A stretch of DNA of 64,000 nucleotides from Nitrospirota bacterium (GCA_040757595.1 JBFLWP010000007.1:70203-134202); one strand, 5' to 3'. Shown: positions 42,917 to 52,542, numbered from the stretch's first letter. The notes: generated by a model from the letters alone, not told the origin. A program made the numbers and translations.

Positions 42917-43726
42917 GTGCCGCCAGTTGCCCCCTTGTCCTCGGCCAAGGCCAAGCTGATTCGCGATCTGCTCCGCACCAAGCGGACCCGCGATCGGGAA
43001 CGGGCCTTCGTGATCGAAGGGGAGAAGCCCGTCCAGGAACTGCTCGCCGCCCGCTCCCCGATGCTGCGCGCGGTGGTCGTAGCCGAGTCGCGTTTGCGAA
43101 AGCCCGGCCCGCTACGCCTGTTGCTGGGCCGAGGCCCGGCCCCGGCCTACGTCTGCCGCGACTCGATGTTCGAGAAGCTCTCCGAGGTGAGCAGCCCGGC
43201 CGGATTGCTGGCCGTGGTGGAACAGCCGGCCTGGAATCAGGCCGTGATCCTTCAACGGCCGCAGGTGCTCGGCCTGTACGGGGAGTGCCTCCAGGACCCG
43301 GCCAACGTCGGCGCCATCGTGCGCACCGCTCTGGGCTTCGGCCTCGACGCCCTGTGGCTGACACCGGACTCGGCGGATGTCTTCAATCCCAAGGTCGTCC
43401 GGGCGACGGCCGGCGCTCTCCTCGCCCTTCCCGTGTTCACGATCGCCGACGTCCGCCACCTGACCGGACAGGGGTGCGCGATCCTGGCGGCCGAGCCGCC
43501 CGGACCGTCCAGTCGGGCCATCCAGGACGTTGCGGCAATTCCGGCCCGTTCCATCCTGGCCTTCGGCAACGAGAGCCGGGGACTCTCTGAGACCACGACG
43601 AAGCGGGCGGCCCTGCGCTTCCACATCCCGGTGAGCCCCGCCGTCCAATCCCTGAACGTGGCCGCGGCGGCGGCCGTGGCCGCGTTCTACTTCAGCCGGC
43701 TGCTGAGGGATGGGCGCAAGTCGTGA
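42917..43726 (+). CDS. SpoU/TrmH-family RNA 2'-O-methyltransferase
   Basis: 269 residues, GTG start behind AGGAGG. An N-terminal RNA-binding region ('LIRDLLRTKRTRDRERAFVIEGEKPVQELL') precedes a SPOUT knot domain: motif 1 'LQDPANVGAIVRTALGFGLDALWL', motif 2 'ILAFGNESRGLS', motif 3 'IPVSPAVQSLNVAAAAAVAAF'. Methylates a ribose in rRNA or tRNA with SAM; which base is not evident. Confidence 0.88.
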   Translation: MPPVAPLSSAKAKLIRDLLRTKRTRDRERAFVIEGEKPVQELLAARSPMLRAVVVAESRLRKPGPLRLLLGRGPAPAYVCRDSMFEKLSEVSSPAGLLAVVEQPAWNQAVILQRPQVLGLYGECLQDPANVGAIVRTALGFGLDALWLTPDSADVFNPKVVRATAGALLALPVFTIADVRHLTGQGCAILAAEPPGPSSRAIQDVAAIPARSILAFGNESRGLSETTTKRAALRFHIPVSPAVQSLNVAAAAAVAAFYFSRLLRDGRKS

Positions 43727-43751
43727 CGGGCGTGAGGAATGCGGGAGGACG

Positions 43752-45644
43752 TTACCGGCTGCGGTGTCCGTTCAAGAGCGCCGTCAACGACTCGGCGGGC
43801 ATGGGCCGCGAGAAGTAGTACCCCTGCATTTCGTAGCACTGCTGGCTCTGGAGGAGCGCGGCCTGGGACTTCGTCTCCACGCCCTCGGCGATCACGGAGA
43901 GATTCAAGCACCGGGCGAGCGTGATGATCGTCTGGGTAATCGCGGCGTCCGTGGACTGGCTGAGGAGATCGCGGACGAACGACTGATCAATCTTGAGCGT
44001 GTTGATCGGAAGCTGCTTGAGGTAGCCCAGCGAGGAGTACTCGATCCCGAAGTCGTCGATCGCGATCCTGATCCCCAGCTCGTGTAATCGCTGCAGAATC
44101 TCGGACGTCCTCTGGCGGTCTTGAATGAAGAGACTTTCCGTGAGTTCGAGCTCCAGCGTCCCGGGATCCAGCCCGGTTTCGTGGAGAATCCTCAAGATCA
44201 TCTCGGTCAGGTTCGGGGACTGAAAGAGGCGGGGCGAAATGTTCACCGCGATCCGGACTCCCGCATGTCCATCGGCGTGCCACCGCCGAGCCTGGGTGCA
44301 GGCCGCGCGCAGAACCCATTCGCTGAGCGGCACGATCAAGCCGGATTCCTCGGCAACGGGAATGAACGTGGCCGGGTACAGCAACCCGCGATCGGGATGT
44401 TTCCAGCGGATCAGGGCCTCGACGCTCGAGATCGCCCCCTCGGGAGCCGACACGACCGGCTGGTAGTGGAGCAGCAACTCCTGCCGCTGGAGACCCCGCC
44501 GGAGATCGGTCTCCACCCGCATCCGCTCCGCCGCTTTGACGTTCATCGCGGGCGAATAGAACATGAAGGTGTTCCCTTTGGCCTTGGCGGAGTACATCGC
44601 GATGTCGGCGCCCTGGATGAGACCGTCGCGGGCCTCGCTGTCCGTGGGGTACAACACGATCCCGATGCTGCCGGTCAGGAAGAGCTCCTGGTCGCCTTCA
44701 ACCGAGCAGGGAAGGGCCACCGCATCGAGTATCTTCTGCGCCACGCGACCCGCGTCGCTGGCGGACGCGACCTCCTCGAGGATGACCAGAAACTCGTCGC
44801 CGCCCATGCGAGCCACCACGTCGCTTTGCCGGATGCATCCGGTGAGCCGGGTCGCAATGTTCTTGAGCACGAGGTCCCCGACCGGATGGCCCAGCGTATC
44901 GTTGACGAGCTTGAACCGATCGAGGTCGAGGAACAGGATCGCCACCAGCTTCTTGGTCCGGCGGGCGCGGACCAGCGCCTGATCGAGGAGTTTCATGAGC
45001 AGGCACCGGTTCGGAAGGCCGGTGAGGAAGTCGTAATAGGCGAGATCGGACTCGGAGGCGTCGGCATTCGTATATCCCCTCGCGTCCCGGGCCACGGTGG
45101 CCAGTCCGATGAGCCGTCCTCTCGAATTCCGGAGCGGCCCGAGGGTCAGCACGATCGGAATGACGTGGCCGTCTTTCCGCCGTCGGACGGTCTCCAGCCG
45201 CTCGATACACTCCCCCCGACGCACCCGCGCCATGAATTGCTCCTGCTCATAGAGGTGGTCGGAAGGGATGAGGATCGCGCTCGGCTTCCCGACGATCTCC
45301 TCGGCGGTATAGCCGAACATACGCTCGGCCGTGCCGTTCCAGGTGACCACCCGGCCGTCCACCGTCTCGCCGATCAGCGCATCGTTGGACGCATCCACGA
45401 GCGCAGCCAGATAGGCGTGCTGTGCCTGAGAGCGAGACCACCGGTGGACGAGCAAAAGGGGAACCACGGCCGACATTGCGAGCAAGAGGATGCCCGGCGA
45501 GACTTCCGGCCAGACACTCGGCACGAGGAGAAGAGCGGCGGGAAGGGCCAGCACCGCCAGAAGCGTCGCGCCGCGCCGGGGTGCCACGGAGGCGAGGAAC
45601 GGTACGGCTGCGAGGCCCATCTGGAACGTTCCCTCCGTTTTCAC
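43752..45644 (-). CDS. Membrane PAS-GGDEF-EAL cyclic-di-GMP protein
   Basis: 630 residues from GTG 45644, chosen because AAGGAGGA lies 7 nt upstream. Two transmembrane segments (about 20-70), a PAS domain (about 78-195), GGDEF (about 205-370) and EAL (about 385-625). GGDEF 281-285 is intact, with an inhibitory-site RQSD five residues before it. EAL 409-411 is intact, with ELTES, AEGVET and QGYYFSRPMP; loop 6 reads DDFG-I-E-YSSL, where T-G is usual. Both synthase and hydrolase activities are plausible. Confidence 0.88.
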   Translation of the reverse strand: MKTEGTFQMGLAAVPFLASVAPRRGATLLAVLALPAALLLVPSVWPEVSPGILLLAMSAVVPLLLVHRWSRSQAQHAYLAALVDASNDALIGETVDGRVVTWNGTAERMFGYTAEEIVGKPSAILIPSDHLYEQEQFMARVRRGECIERLETVRRRKDGHVIPIVLTLGPLRNSRGRLIGLATVARDARGYTNADASESDLAYYDFLTGLPNRCLLMKLLDQALVRARRTKKLVAILFLDLDRFKLVNDTLGHPVGDLVLKNIATRLTGCIRQSDVVARMGGDEFLVILEEVASASDAGRVAQKILDAVALPCSVEGDQELFLTGSIGIVLYPTDSEARDGLIQGADIAMYSAKAKGNTFMFYSPAMNVKAAERMRVETDLRRGLQRQELLLHYQPVVSAPEGAISSVEALIRWKHPDRGLLYPATFIPVAEESGLIVPLSEWVLRAACTQARRWHADGHAGVRIAVNISPRLFQSPNLTEMILRILHETGLDPGTLELELTESLFIQDRQRTSEILQRLHELGIRIAIDDFGIEYSSLGYLKQLPINTLKIDQSFVRDLLSQSTDAAITQTIITLARCLNLSVIAEGVETKSQAALLQSQQCYEMQGYYFSRPMPAESLTALLNGHRSR

Positions 45645-46025
45645 GCCACTCCTCCTTCTGCCCCGGAAAGGGCTGAGCAAGCCTCATGCCGCGGGGAGAC
45701 TGGGGAATACCGGACGTGGCAAAGGAGGAAGGATCAGAAAAATCCAGAAAAGACAGCGATTTCAGGCGATCAACGAATCGCTGTCGGAGTAGGGAGGACA
45801 AGCGATCGAGGGGAATTCCTACGGCGTAATTTGGTGAGAGAGAACAATATTTCGCCTCCTCAGGAACAGTTTACGGAACAGCAGCGGTCGGCCCGAGGGA
45901 GGTAGGACAGAATCGGCGTCATGCGAGGCATCACCTGATCGCGGCATGTGCCTCATTCAACGTCATTCCTCATAGTCCAACCCTTGCCCCTCGCTCCTTT
46001 CAGATCCTTAGCGCACCCTAGTCGG
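45645..46025. other. Intergenic region, left edge of a possible island
   Basis: About 380 nt without a convincing gene. The first part would hold the promoter of the GGDEF-EAL gene. At 45893-45915 there is a broken copy of the tRNA-Phe 3' end (listed separately). The remainder up to the TolC-like stop is less GC-rich than neighbouring genes and shows no further feature. Confidence 0.5.
45893..45915 (+). repeat. Partial copy of the tRNA-Phe 3' end (candidate attachment remnant)
   Basis: CCGAGGGA (45893-45900), seven extra bases, CAGAATCG (45908-45915). The two 8-mers are contiguous in tRNA-Phe on the same strand (52462-52477). The longest uninterrupted match is GGACAGAATCG (45905-45915 and 52467-52477). 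Direct orientation, flanking the second RND cluster. Confidence 0.5.
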
Positions 46026-47651
46026 TCAAGGAGCGGCGGGTTTGGTCAGATCATTGTTCACCCAGTTATTGGGAGCGTTGACATCAATGCCCCCGGCGGG
46101 CAGCGGTTTTTCCAGGTTGTCATGGTTATATTCCAAAGTATCGAAGGGCTGAATCTGCTCGTCGGCGGGCAATTGCTTGCTGGTCCAGCCTCCGCCGAGG
46201 GCCCGGATGAGCCCGACCGAGGCTCGCAGCAGGTCGGCCTTGATCTGTACTGCGTTGATGCGCGCATCAAGCGTTTGGACCTGTGCGTAGATCAGCTCGA
46301 GGCTGGAAGCCAGGCCACCCATGTAAAGTTCAGACGTCAGCTCCTGCGTCTTGAAGAAGGCCCCGACTGCCTCATCTTGGCGATCGGCCGCGATAGTGAG
46401 CCGGTTCGTCAGGCTCAACCCGTTCTCGACTTCACGAAAGGCGTTGAGCACCGTCGCCCGGTACCGGTCTTCCGTCTCGCGATAGGCAGACCAGGACTGC
46501 TGCAATTGAGCGCGGCGATAGCCCCCCTGGAACATCGGCAGGGACACGAGAGACCCGTAGGACCAGAATCCGGCGGCGAGCTTGGCGGCATTGAGGCCAG
46601 AGTCGAGCAACCCTCCGTCGGCTGAGAACCGCACATCTGGGAAAAAGGCGGCGCGGGCGATCCCGATAGCGCGGTTGGCCTCGGCCATCCGGCGCTCCAT
46701 CGCGGCAATGTCCGGCCGCCGCTCGAGCAAGGTAGAAGGGATGGTCCGAGGAATCGTAAAATTGGCCACTCGAAGATCATCAACCGGCTCGATCGTGAAG
46801 CTGGCGGGCGCCCTATTGATGAGGATGGCGATCGCTTGTTCTGTGACTTGGCGCTGGCCTTGGATCTGGGCGTATTTCGACTCCGTGCTGTACAGAAGGG
46901 ATTCGACGCGGGCGACATCCAGCGCCGACGCGATGGCGCCGGCGAACTGGATCTTGATGAGGTCGAGCGACCGCCGATAGAGGTCGATCGATTGCTGGTA
47001 GATCGCCGCCTGCGCGTCGAGGCCGCGCAGCGTGAAATAGTTCGCCGCGAGTTCCGCCTGCAGGCTGAGGCGCGCGAGCCCCCAGTCGGCCGCGCGCTCT
47101 TGGGCTCGGTAGGTCTCCACCCTCGTCGCGTTCCGGATCGCGGACCAGAAGTCGGGCTCCCAGGACGCGAGCCCCGCACCGGCCGCCAGCGACCCGGTCA
47201 GCGGACTGTCCGGGTCCTTATACAGCCCGGTATCGACTGAATTCCTACTGTCTGTGGCTTTCCCGCCGAGACCCAGGTGCGGGATCCGGCGCGAGCGGGC
47301 CATCATCATCATGTCGCGGGCCTGGACGAATCGCTCGGCGGCAGCCTGCAAATCCGGGTTCGCCGCCATGGCTTGCTCGATCAGGCCATCCAGAATCGGA
47401 TCGTTGAACACTTTCCACCAATCCGGCCGCAGCTCACCATCCGACGGCGTCGCTTCGACGAAGGGGCTCGCGCCATGCCATGACGCGGGAACGACGTACT
47501 GGGGCGGTTGATAGTTCGGCGCCAGATCGGCGTGCGGCAACCAGTCGCCGCTGCACCCCGGCAGGATGAGCGCGAACAGGAGGCCGTAGCAGGACACCGA
47601 GCGGCCCAGTCCGGACCACACACCTCCAATGCACACACGCTCCGACATCAT
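46026..47651 (-). CDS. NodT/OprM-family outer-membrane efflux lipoprotein
   Basis: 541 residues with a lipoprotein signal ending LILPGC (Cys about 33). Two OEP repeats: 'WWKVFNDPILDGLIEQAMAANPDLQAAAERFVQAR' opens the first, and 'LLERRPDIAAMERRMAEANRAIGIARAAFFPDV' is the NodT-type signature at the second. Outer-membrane duct of a tripartite RND pump. Its ATG overlaps the adaptor stop (ATGA). Base composition is lower in GC than the core genes (by eye). Confidence 0.87.
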   Translation of the reverse strand: MMSERVCIGGVWSGLGRSVSCYGLLFALILPGCSGDWLPHADLAPNYQPPQYVVPASWHGASPFVEATPSDGELRPDWWKVFNDPILDGLIEQAMAANPDLQAAAERFVQARDMMMMARSRRIPHLGLGGKATDSRNSVDTGLYKDPDSPLTGSLAAGAGLASWEPDFWSAIRNATRVETYRAQERAADWGLARLSLQAELAANYFTLRGLDAQAAIYQQSIDLYRRSLDLIKIQFAGAIASALDVARVESLLYSTESKYAQIQGQRQVTEQAIAILINRAPASFTIEPVDDLRVANFTIPRTIPSTLLERRPDIAAMERRMAEANRAIGIARAAFFPDVRFSADGGLLDSGLNAAKLAAGFWSYGSLVSLPMFQGGYRRAQLQQSWSAYRETEDRYRATVLNAFREVENGLSLTNRLTIAADRQDEAVGAFFKTQELTSELYMGGLASSLELIYAQVQTLDARINAVQIKADLLRASVGLIRALGGGWTSKQLPADEQIQPFDTLEYNHDNLEKPLPAGGIDVNAPNNWVNNDLTKPAAP

Positions 47652-48913
47652 GGCTGGATGTGTTGCCGAGCCTGCGGCGGCGATCGCAGCTCCGGCGCCT
47701 CTGAAGGCTGGGGCGCCCGTGCCGGCGGAGACACGTGCCGCGGCGCCGTCGCATTAAGGAGATCGTACCCGGGAGCCGGCGTCACCACGCGCACTTTGTC
47801 GCCTTCGAGCAGAGCTGCGCTTGGGTTGTTTACGATGCGGTCGTTCGCGGAGAGCCCCTCTGCCACTTCGACGACTTGGTCCATCAGTTTGCTCACCGTG
47901 ATGGATTTCAAATGGACTCGGTCGTCCTCCGTCAGCACGGCCACTTGCGTGTTGCGCTCCTGGAAGACCAGGGCTGTGGACGGCATCGTGAAGGCTTGCC
48001 GATCGACTGGCGCCGTGAGGTGCACCTCGGCATAGGAGCCGGGCCAGAGCGCCCGGTCTTCGTTGTCTATGATGAAGACGGTGGTCGCGGTGCGCGTACT
48101 CACTTCGAATCCGCGGGCAATGGTAAGGAACTCGGCAGTCCAACGGCGCTTAGGCAATTGCGGAACCGTCAAGTCCGCCTTCATGCCCGGCTGGAGAAAG
48201 GGGGCGAACGACTCCGGCACGTTGACAAAGAGGCGCAACCTATCGACGACGGCCACCGTATAGAGGTTGGTCTTCGCATTGGGGGTGCTGAGCGTGCCCT
48301 CTTTACTGACCAAGTCGCCGACGTTGATGTTGCGCTGGATCACGACGCCGTCAAAGGGGGCGACAATCTGCTTGAACCCAATGAACGCCTCGATGTTCTT
48401 GACCTTTTGCTCCGCGGCCTTGACCCGCGCGGCATGGGCTTGCATTTCCTTTTCCCGCACCGTGATTGCCTGTTCAGAGAGCGCATGGGTTTTGCGCATG
48501 GCCTGATAGCGTTTTGCGGTTACCACGGAGAGAGCATATTGAGCCCGCTCCGATTCCAAATCCGCCTTGGCCTGCGCATATTCAGCGTCGAGATCCGGGG
48601 TACTGATTTCGGCGAGAATGTCGCCTGTCTTCACCTGGTCCCCGTAGTCCTTGTGCCACATCTTGACGTAGCCCGTGACGCGTGCGTAGATCGGCGCCTG
48701 GTACCAGCCCACGATATTGCCGGGCAGCGTAATGGATTCGGTGGCCGGCACCGGCGTGGGACGGACGACGGCCACGGTCGGAATCGCGTTCTCGAGCGTC
48801 TGTTGGCGGAGCGCCGCGGCATCGCTGCGGTTCTCATAGACCCGATAGCCAAGATAGAGGGCACAGAGCAGGATCGCGGAGACCGCGAGGTATCTTCCAC
48901 GTCCCTCCGTCAT
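47648..48913 (-). CDS. RND efflux periplasmic adaptor (HlyD/MdtA-like)
   Basis: 421 residues from ATG 48913, one base after the pump stop; a longer reading from 49042 is only the pump gene in another frame. One N-terminal membrane anchor (about 7-25), then barrel-sandwich halves 'ARVTGYVKMWHKDYGDQVKTGDIL' and 'VAPFDGVVIQRNINVGDLV' around an alpha-hairpin (about 95-160), then beta-barrel. A Pro/Ala/Gln-rich tail (about 395-421) follows the conserved core. Confidence 0.86.
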   Translation of the reverse strand: MTEGRGRYLAVSAILLCALYLGYRVYENRSDAAALRQQTLENAIPTVAVVRPTPVPATESITLPGNIVGWYQAPIYARVTGYVKMWHKDYGDQVKTGDILAEISTPDLDAEYAQAKADLESERAQYALSVVTAKRYQAMRKTHALSEQAITVREKEMQAHAARVKAAEQKVKNIEAFIGFKQIVAPFDGVVIQRNINVGDLVSKEGTLSTPNAKTNLYTVAVVDRLRLFVNVPESFAPFLQPGMKADLTVPQLPKRRWTAEFLTIARGFEVSTRTATTVFIIDNEDRALWPGSYAEVHLTAPVDRQAFTMPSTALVFQERNTQVAVLTEDDRVHLKSITVSKLMDQVVEVAEGLSANDRIVNNPSAALLEGDKVRVVTPAPGYDLLNATAPRHVSPPARAPQPSEAPELRSPPQARQHIQP

Positions 48914-48914
48914 C

Positions 48915-50621
48915 TCAGACAGTCTCCTGTTTGGGGGCGACTCGCCGGCTGTAGACGATCGCGTACACGCTCGGCACGAAGAACAGGGTGAAAACCGTAG
49001 CCACGAGCAAGCCGCCGATGACGGCGCGACCCAGCGGCGCATTCTGCGAGTAGCCCGTCGCCATGGGAACCATGCCGAAGATCATGGCCGAGGCCGTCAT
49101 GAGCACCGGACGAAAGCGGGCTTTCCCGGCCTCGACGGCGGCCAGCAGAGCGTCGCCGTGCTCCTGGAGGCGGTCGCGCGCATAGGAGATGACGAGGATC
49201 GAGTTGGCGGTCGCCGTACCCATGGTCATGATGGCGCCGGTCAGCGCGGGCTCCGAGAGCCGCGTATGGGTCAGGAACAAGGACCAGGCGATGCCCGCCA
49301 GCGCGCCGGGCAAGGCCGTAATGATGATGAAGGGATCGAGCCATGATTGGAAGTTGACGACGATCAGCAAATAGATCAGCACAATCGCCGCGAGCAGTCC
49401 GAAGATCAGCTCCGCGTAGGCATCGTACATCAAGGCGGCCTGGCCATGGATTTCGACGGCGGCGCTGCGGGGCTTTTCGTGCTCCATGCTCGCGACGATT
49501 TTCTGGACATCCGAAAGAACCCCGCCGAGATCGCGCCCTTCGGCGGAGACATAGATGTCGAACAACGGCATGATATTCCCGTGCGTGACCACGCCCGGCG
49601 TGCCTATCGGTGTGATGCTGGCCAAATTGCCGAGGAGTTGCACGTCATCCTTCGCGGCACCGTTCGAGGAACCGACGGGGACGGTCTTGATACTGTTGAG
49701 GCTGCTGATCTGCGGCTGTGGATTATAGACATTGATCATGTACGACATGCCGGTCGAGGGATCGAGCCAATAGATCTGATCGACCTGTTGGCTCCCGGCG
49801 ACCGTCGTGAGCAGATCGTCGGCGATGTCTTTCTCGGTCCGATTCACTCCGAGGCCAAACGTGCGGTCGCCTTCGACCAGAAGCGTCGGCGTACGCATCG
49901 TCTGTTGGATCACCACGTCGACGGCGCCGGGGATGTCGCGGAACTCGGCCATCAATTTGCGGGCGAACTCGTAATTGGGGTAGACATCCGGACCGTTGAC
50001 CTGGACGTCGATCGGCGCGGGCGCGCCGAAGTTGAGGATTTTCGCCGTCAGATCGGACGGTTGGAAGGTGAATTCGGTTCCCGGGTAGCGCTCTTTCAAG
50101 CCTTTGCGGAGAATGCGCCGAATGTCCCAGACCCGCGACTTGTCATCGTTCAAGAGAATCGTCAGGTCACAATCCTGCGAACCGATCGTCGGCGTCGGAA
50201 TGAAGGCGAGGTTATGGGGTCCGAACGGCAAGCCGCAATTGCTGACAATGTTTTCCACTTGCCCGGGCAGCAACTCCTCGATGCTGTTGGAGATCAGCGT
50301 CGCAAGACGTGCGGATACCTCGATGCGTGTCCCGAGCGGCGCCCGCATATGCATCTGAATGACCCCTGACCGGATCTCGGGGAAATAGTCGCGCCCGAGG
50401 AACAAGAACAGGCTCAGGGAGCTGAGTGCGAGCGCCAGACAGATGGCGACGAAGCGGGTCCGATTGGCGACCGCCTGCTCGAGCAGCACACCGTAGCGCT
50501 CACGGACCCGATTGAACCCGCGTTCGAACCGCTGCTGAAAGCGGACGAAGACGTTCCGCGACGGTGCCGCGCCGGGGTGCCCTTCGTGATCAGGCGTTTG
50601 TGGTGTGCTGCGGCCGTTCAT
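48915..50621 (-). CDS. RND efflux pump, C-terminal half
   Basis: 568 residues corresponding to the second half of an RND permease: a cytoplasmic linker (about 1-50), helix 7 (about 54-73), the periplasmic PN2/PC domains and helices 8-12 ending 'IGGLLVATVFTLFFVPSVYAIVYSRR'. It overlaps the N-terminal half by 32 nt in a different frame. The ATG lacks a clear ribosome site, so translation may depend on coupling to the upstream half. Intact relatives are single chains of about 1,050-1,080 residues. Either a natural split or a frameshift in one gene. Confidence 0.8.
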   Translation of the reverse strand: MNGRSTPQTPDHEGHPGAAPSRNVFVRFQQRFERGFNRVRERYGVLLEQAVANRTRFVAICLALALSSLSLFLFLGRDYFPEIRSGVIQMHMRAPLGTRIEVSARLATLISNSIEELLPGQVENIVSNCGLPFGPHNLAFIPTPTIGSQDCDLTILLNDDKSRVWDIRRILRKGLKERYPGTEFTFQPSDLTAKILNFGAPAPIDVQVNGPDVYPNYEFARKLMAEFRDIPGAVDVVIQQTMRTPTLLVEGDRTFGLGVNRTEKDIADDLLTTVAGSQQVDQIYWLDPSTGMSYMINVYNPQPQISSLNSIKTVPVGSSNGAAKDDVQLLGNLASITPIGTPGVVTHGNIMPLFDIYVSAEGRDLGGVLSDVQKIVASMEHEKPRSAAVEIHGQAALMYDAYAELIFGLLAAIVLIYLLIVVNFQSWLDPFIIITALPGALAGIAWSLFLTHTRLSEPALTGAIMTMGTATANSILVISYARDRLQEHGDALLAAVEAGKARFRPVLMTASAMIFGMVPMATGYSQNAPLGRAVIGGLLVATVFTLFFVPSVYAIVYSRRVAPKQETV

Positions 50622-52107
50622 GATGCTGGTTCTTCATGAGATATTTCGCCATGGTCGGCACCAGCGTGCGCGATAGGATGAAGGAGGCGATCATCGCAAT
50701 CATGACCGCCTCCGCCATGGGCTTGAACAGGTAGCCGGAGGCGCCGGTAAGCCCGAAGAGCGGGAGCCAGACGATCGCGATGCAGAGCGTCGCGACGAGC
50801 GTCGGAACGACGATCTGGTTAGCGGCGTCGATGATGGCTTGCTCCAGCGGCTTCCCCATTTCGAGATGGCGGTCGATATTCTCGATCATCACGGTCGCAT
50901 CGTCGACCAGGATACCGACCGCCAGAGCCAGGCCGCCCAATGTCATGATGTTGATCGTCTCGCCGAGTGCATGCAGGCCGATGAGCGCCGTCAGGATGGA
51001 CAGCGGGATCGACGTCCAGACGATGACCGTGGCCTTCCATGACCCGAGCAGCAGGAGCACGATGATCCCGACCAGCGCACCGGCGGTGAGCATTTCATGG
51101 ACCACGTCCTTGATGGAATCCTTCACGAACGTCGAGGCGTCGTCGAGGAGTCTGATCTCCACGCCCCTCGGGACGACGTCCTGGGCCCGCGGGAGCATCT
51201 TCTTGATCCCGTCGACCACCGCCACCGTGGAGGCCTCGGTGCTCTTCATGGCGACGATGATGACCCTCTGCTTGCCCTTGACCAGAACGGCGTTCTGTTG
51301 CACCCGGCCCATGAGCCTGACGGTGGCGATGTCCCGCAGATAGACGAACGCGTTGCCTTCCCGCTTGATCGGAATGTTGCCGAATTCCTCGATCCGCATC
51401 GGCGACGCATTCGTGAGGACGATCCAGTCGGTCGACTTGATCTTGACGTCGCCGGACGGCAGCACGAGGTATTGCTTCATGAGGGTCGAATGAACGTCCG
51501 ACGGCGTGAGCTGCCGGGCGAGCAATTTCTGCTGATCGAGATTGACCATCACCTGCATAGGCTGGCCCCCGTACGGGAGCGGCAGGACGATTCCCGGGAC
51601 CGTCACCAGCAGGGGACGGATTCGCATGTAGGCAAGGTTAAAGAGCTCCGCGGGCGTCATATCGTCGGAACTGACTTCGATCATGGCTACCGGAATGGAG
51701 GATGGCGCGAGACGCATGATCATCGGCGGGGAAATATCGGGCGGCAGCGCCTTGATGACGTTCTGCGCAATGCCCACGATATCTGCTTCGGCCCTCCCTA
51801 CATCCACATGGTCTTGGAGAAAGATATTCGTGATGCTGACGCCGTAGTAGGAGTGACTATGGATGTACTTGATGCCTTCCACCGTCGAGGTCAAAAAGCG
51901 CTCGAATAGGTACGTGATCCGTCCTTCCACCTGCTGCGGCAGCAGGCCAGCATAGGCCCAGACCACCGAGGTGACCGGAATCGCGATATTCGGGAAGACG
52001 TCGGTCGGCATTTGGAGAACGGTAAGGCTGCCCAATATCACAATGAGAATGGACATGACGACGAAGGTATAGGGCCTTTTGAGGGCGATGAGGACGAGTT
52101 GGTTCAT
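50590..52107 (-). CDS. RND efflux pump, N-terminal half
   Basis: 505 residues: helix 1, periplasmic PN1/PC1 domains, and helices 2-6, with the helix-4 motif 'GLALAVGILVDDATVMIENIDRHLE' (two adjacent Asp, the proton-relay residues) and end of helix 6 near 'SRTLVPTMAKYLMKN'. The frame then stops after a short His/Thr tail (HHERPQHTTNA). The split falls at the linker between the pump's duplicated halves. Closest to the hydrophobe/amphiphile branch seen with NodT ducts; substrate unknown. Confidence 0.82.
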   Translation of the reverse strand: MNQLVLIALKRPYTFVVMSILIVILGSLTVLQMPTDVFPNIAIPVTSVVWAYAGLLPQQVEGRITYLFERFLTSTVEGIKYIHSHSYYGVSITNIFLQDHVDVGRAEADIVGIAQNVIKALPPDISPPMIMRLAPSSIPVAMIEVSSDDMTPAELFNLAYMRIRPLLVTVPGIVLPLPYGGQPMQVMVNLDQQKLLARQLTPSDVHSTLMKQYLVLPSGDVKIKSTDWIVLTNASPMRIEEFGNIPIKREGNAFVYLRDIATVRLMGRVQQNAVLVKGKQRVIIVAMKSTEASTVAVVDGIKKMLPRAQDVVPRGVEIRLLDDASTFVKDSIKDVVHEMLTAGALVGIIVLLLLGSWKATVIVWTSIPLSILTALIGLHALGETINIMTLGGLALAVGILVDDATVMIENIDRHLEMGKPLEQAIIDAANQIVVPTLVATLCIAIVWLPLFGLTGASGYLFKPMAEAVMIAMIASFILSRTLVPTMAKYLMKNQHHERPQHTTNA

Positions 52108-52456
52108 GCGCGAAGTCCGCCTGAAGCAGTTTCAATTTGTATCATGCTGACATGGCTCAATTAAAGGATTTCTTTGGGTTCGGCAGGCAGTGTCCCTCTT
52201 TTGCTGGAAATTGACAAGGGGGGAACCACGATCTGCTGCAGCACACCCGGACCGCCCTCGCGATCTTCAAGATCCCGCCCGCTGTGCAGCGGGAAGCTAA
52301 GGACGGGGAAGAATGGAAAAGCTGGAGGAGGTTCTCCGCGGCCTTTACCTCAATGCGGGGATGAACAGGCCGCGGCTCAAGTTCGATACAGGAAACGCTG
52401 GAGGTAATTATCCGGACTGTTTTGATCGAACGGCCCGGCACACGTCAAGCGAGGGA
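52108..52456. other. Non-coding region between the RND cluster and tRNA-Phe
   Basis: About 350 nt. The first ~60 nt (AT-rich) would hold the RND promoter; no confident -35/-10 pair was picked. A 49-codon open stretch (52215-52364, plus strand, no proper start, reading ...LAIFKIPPAVQREAKDGEEW...) looks like protein text and may be a remnant of a lost gene. No integrase motif is evident in it. Confidence 0.4.
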
Positions 52457-52532
52457 TGGTGCCGAGGGACAGAATCGAACTGTCGACACCAGCCTTTTCA
52501 GGGCTGTGCTCTGCCAACTGAGCTACCTCGGC
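52457..52532 (-). tRNA. tRNA-Phe (GAA)
   Basis: A complete cloverleaf on the minus strand, 76 nt including an encoded CCA. Acceptor stem GCCGAGG/CCTCGGC, D-loop AGCTCAGTTGGCAGAGC, anticodon loop CTGAAAA (anticodon GAA), T-loop GTTCGATTC. Its 3' end faces the RND cluster. Confidence 0.95.
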
Positions 52533-52542
52533 ACGGGCGACA

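Noticed and set aside
48914-49042. Longer start for the second RND adaptor
   Set aside because: The extra residues are read from inside the pump gene in another frame; ATG 48913 fits the family start and the operon spacing.
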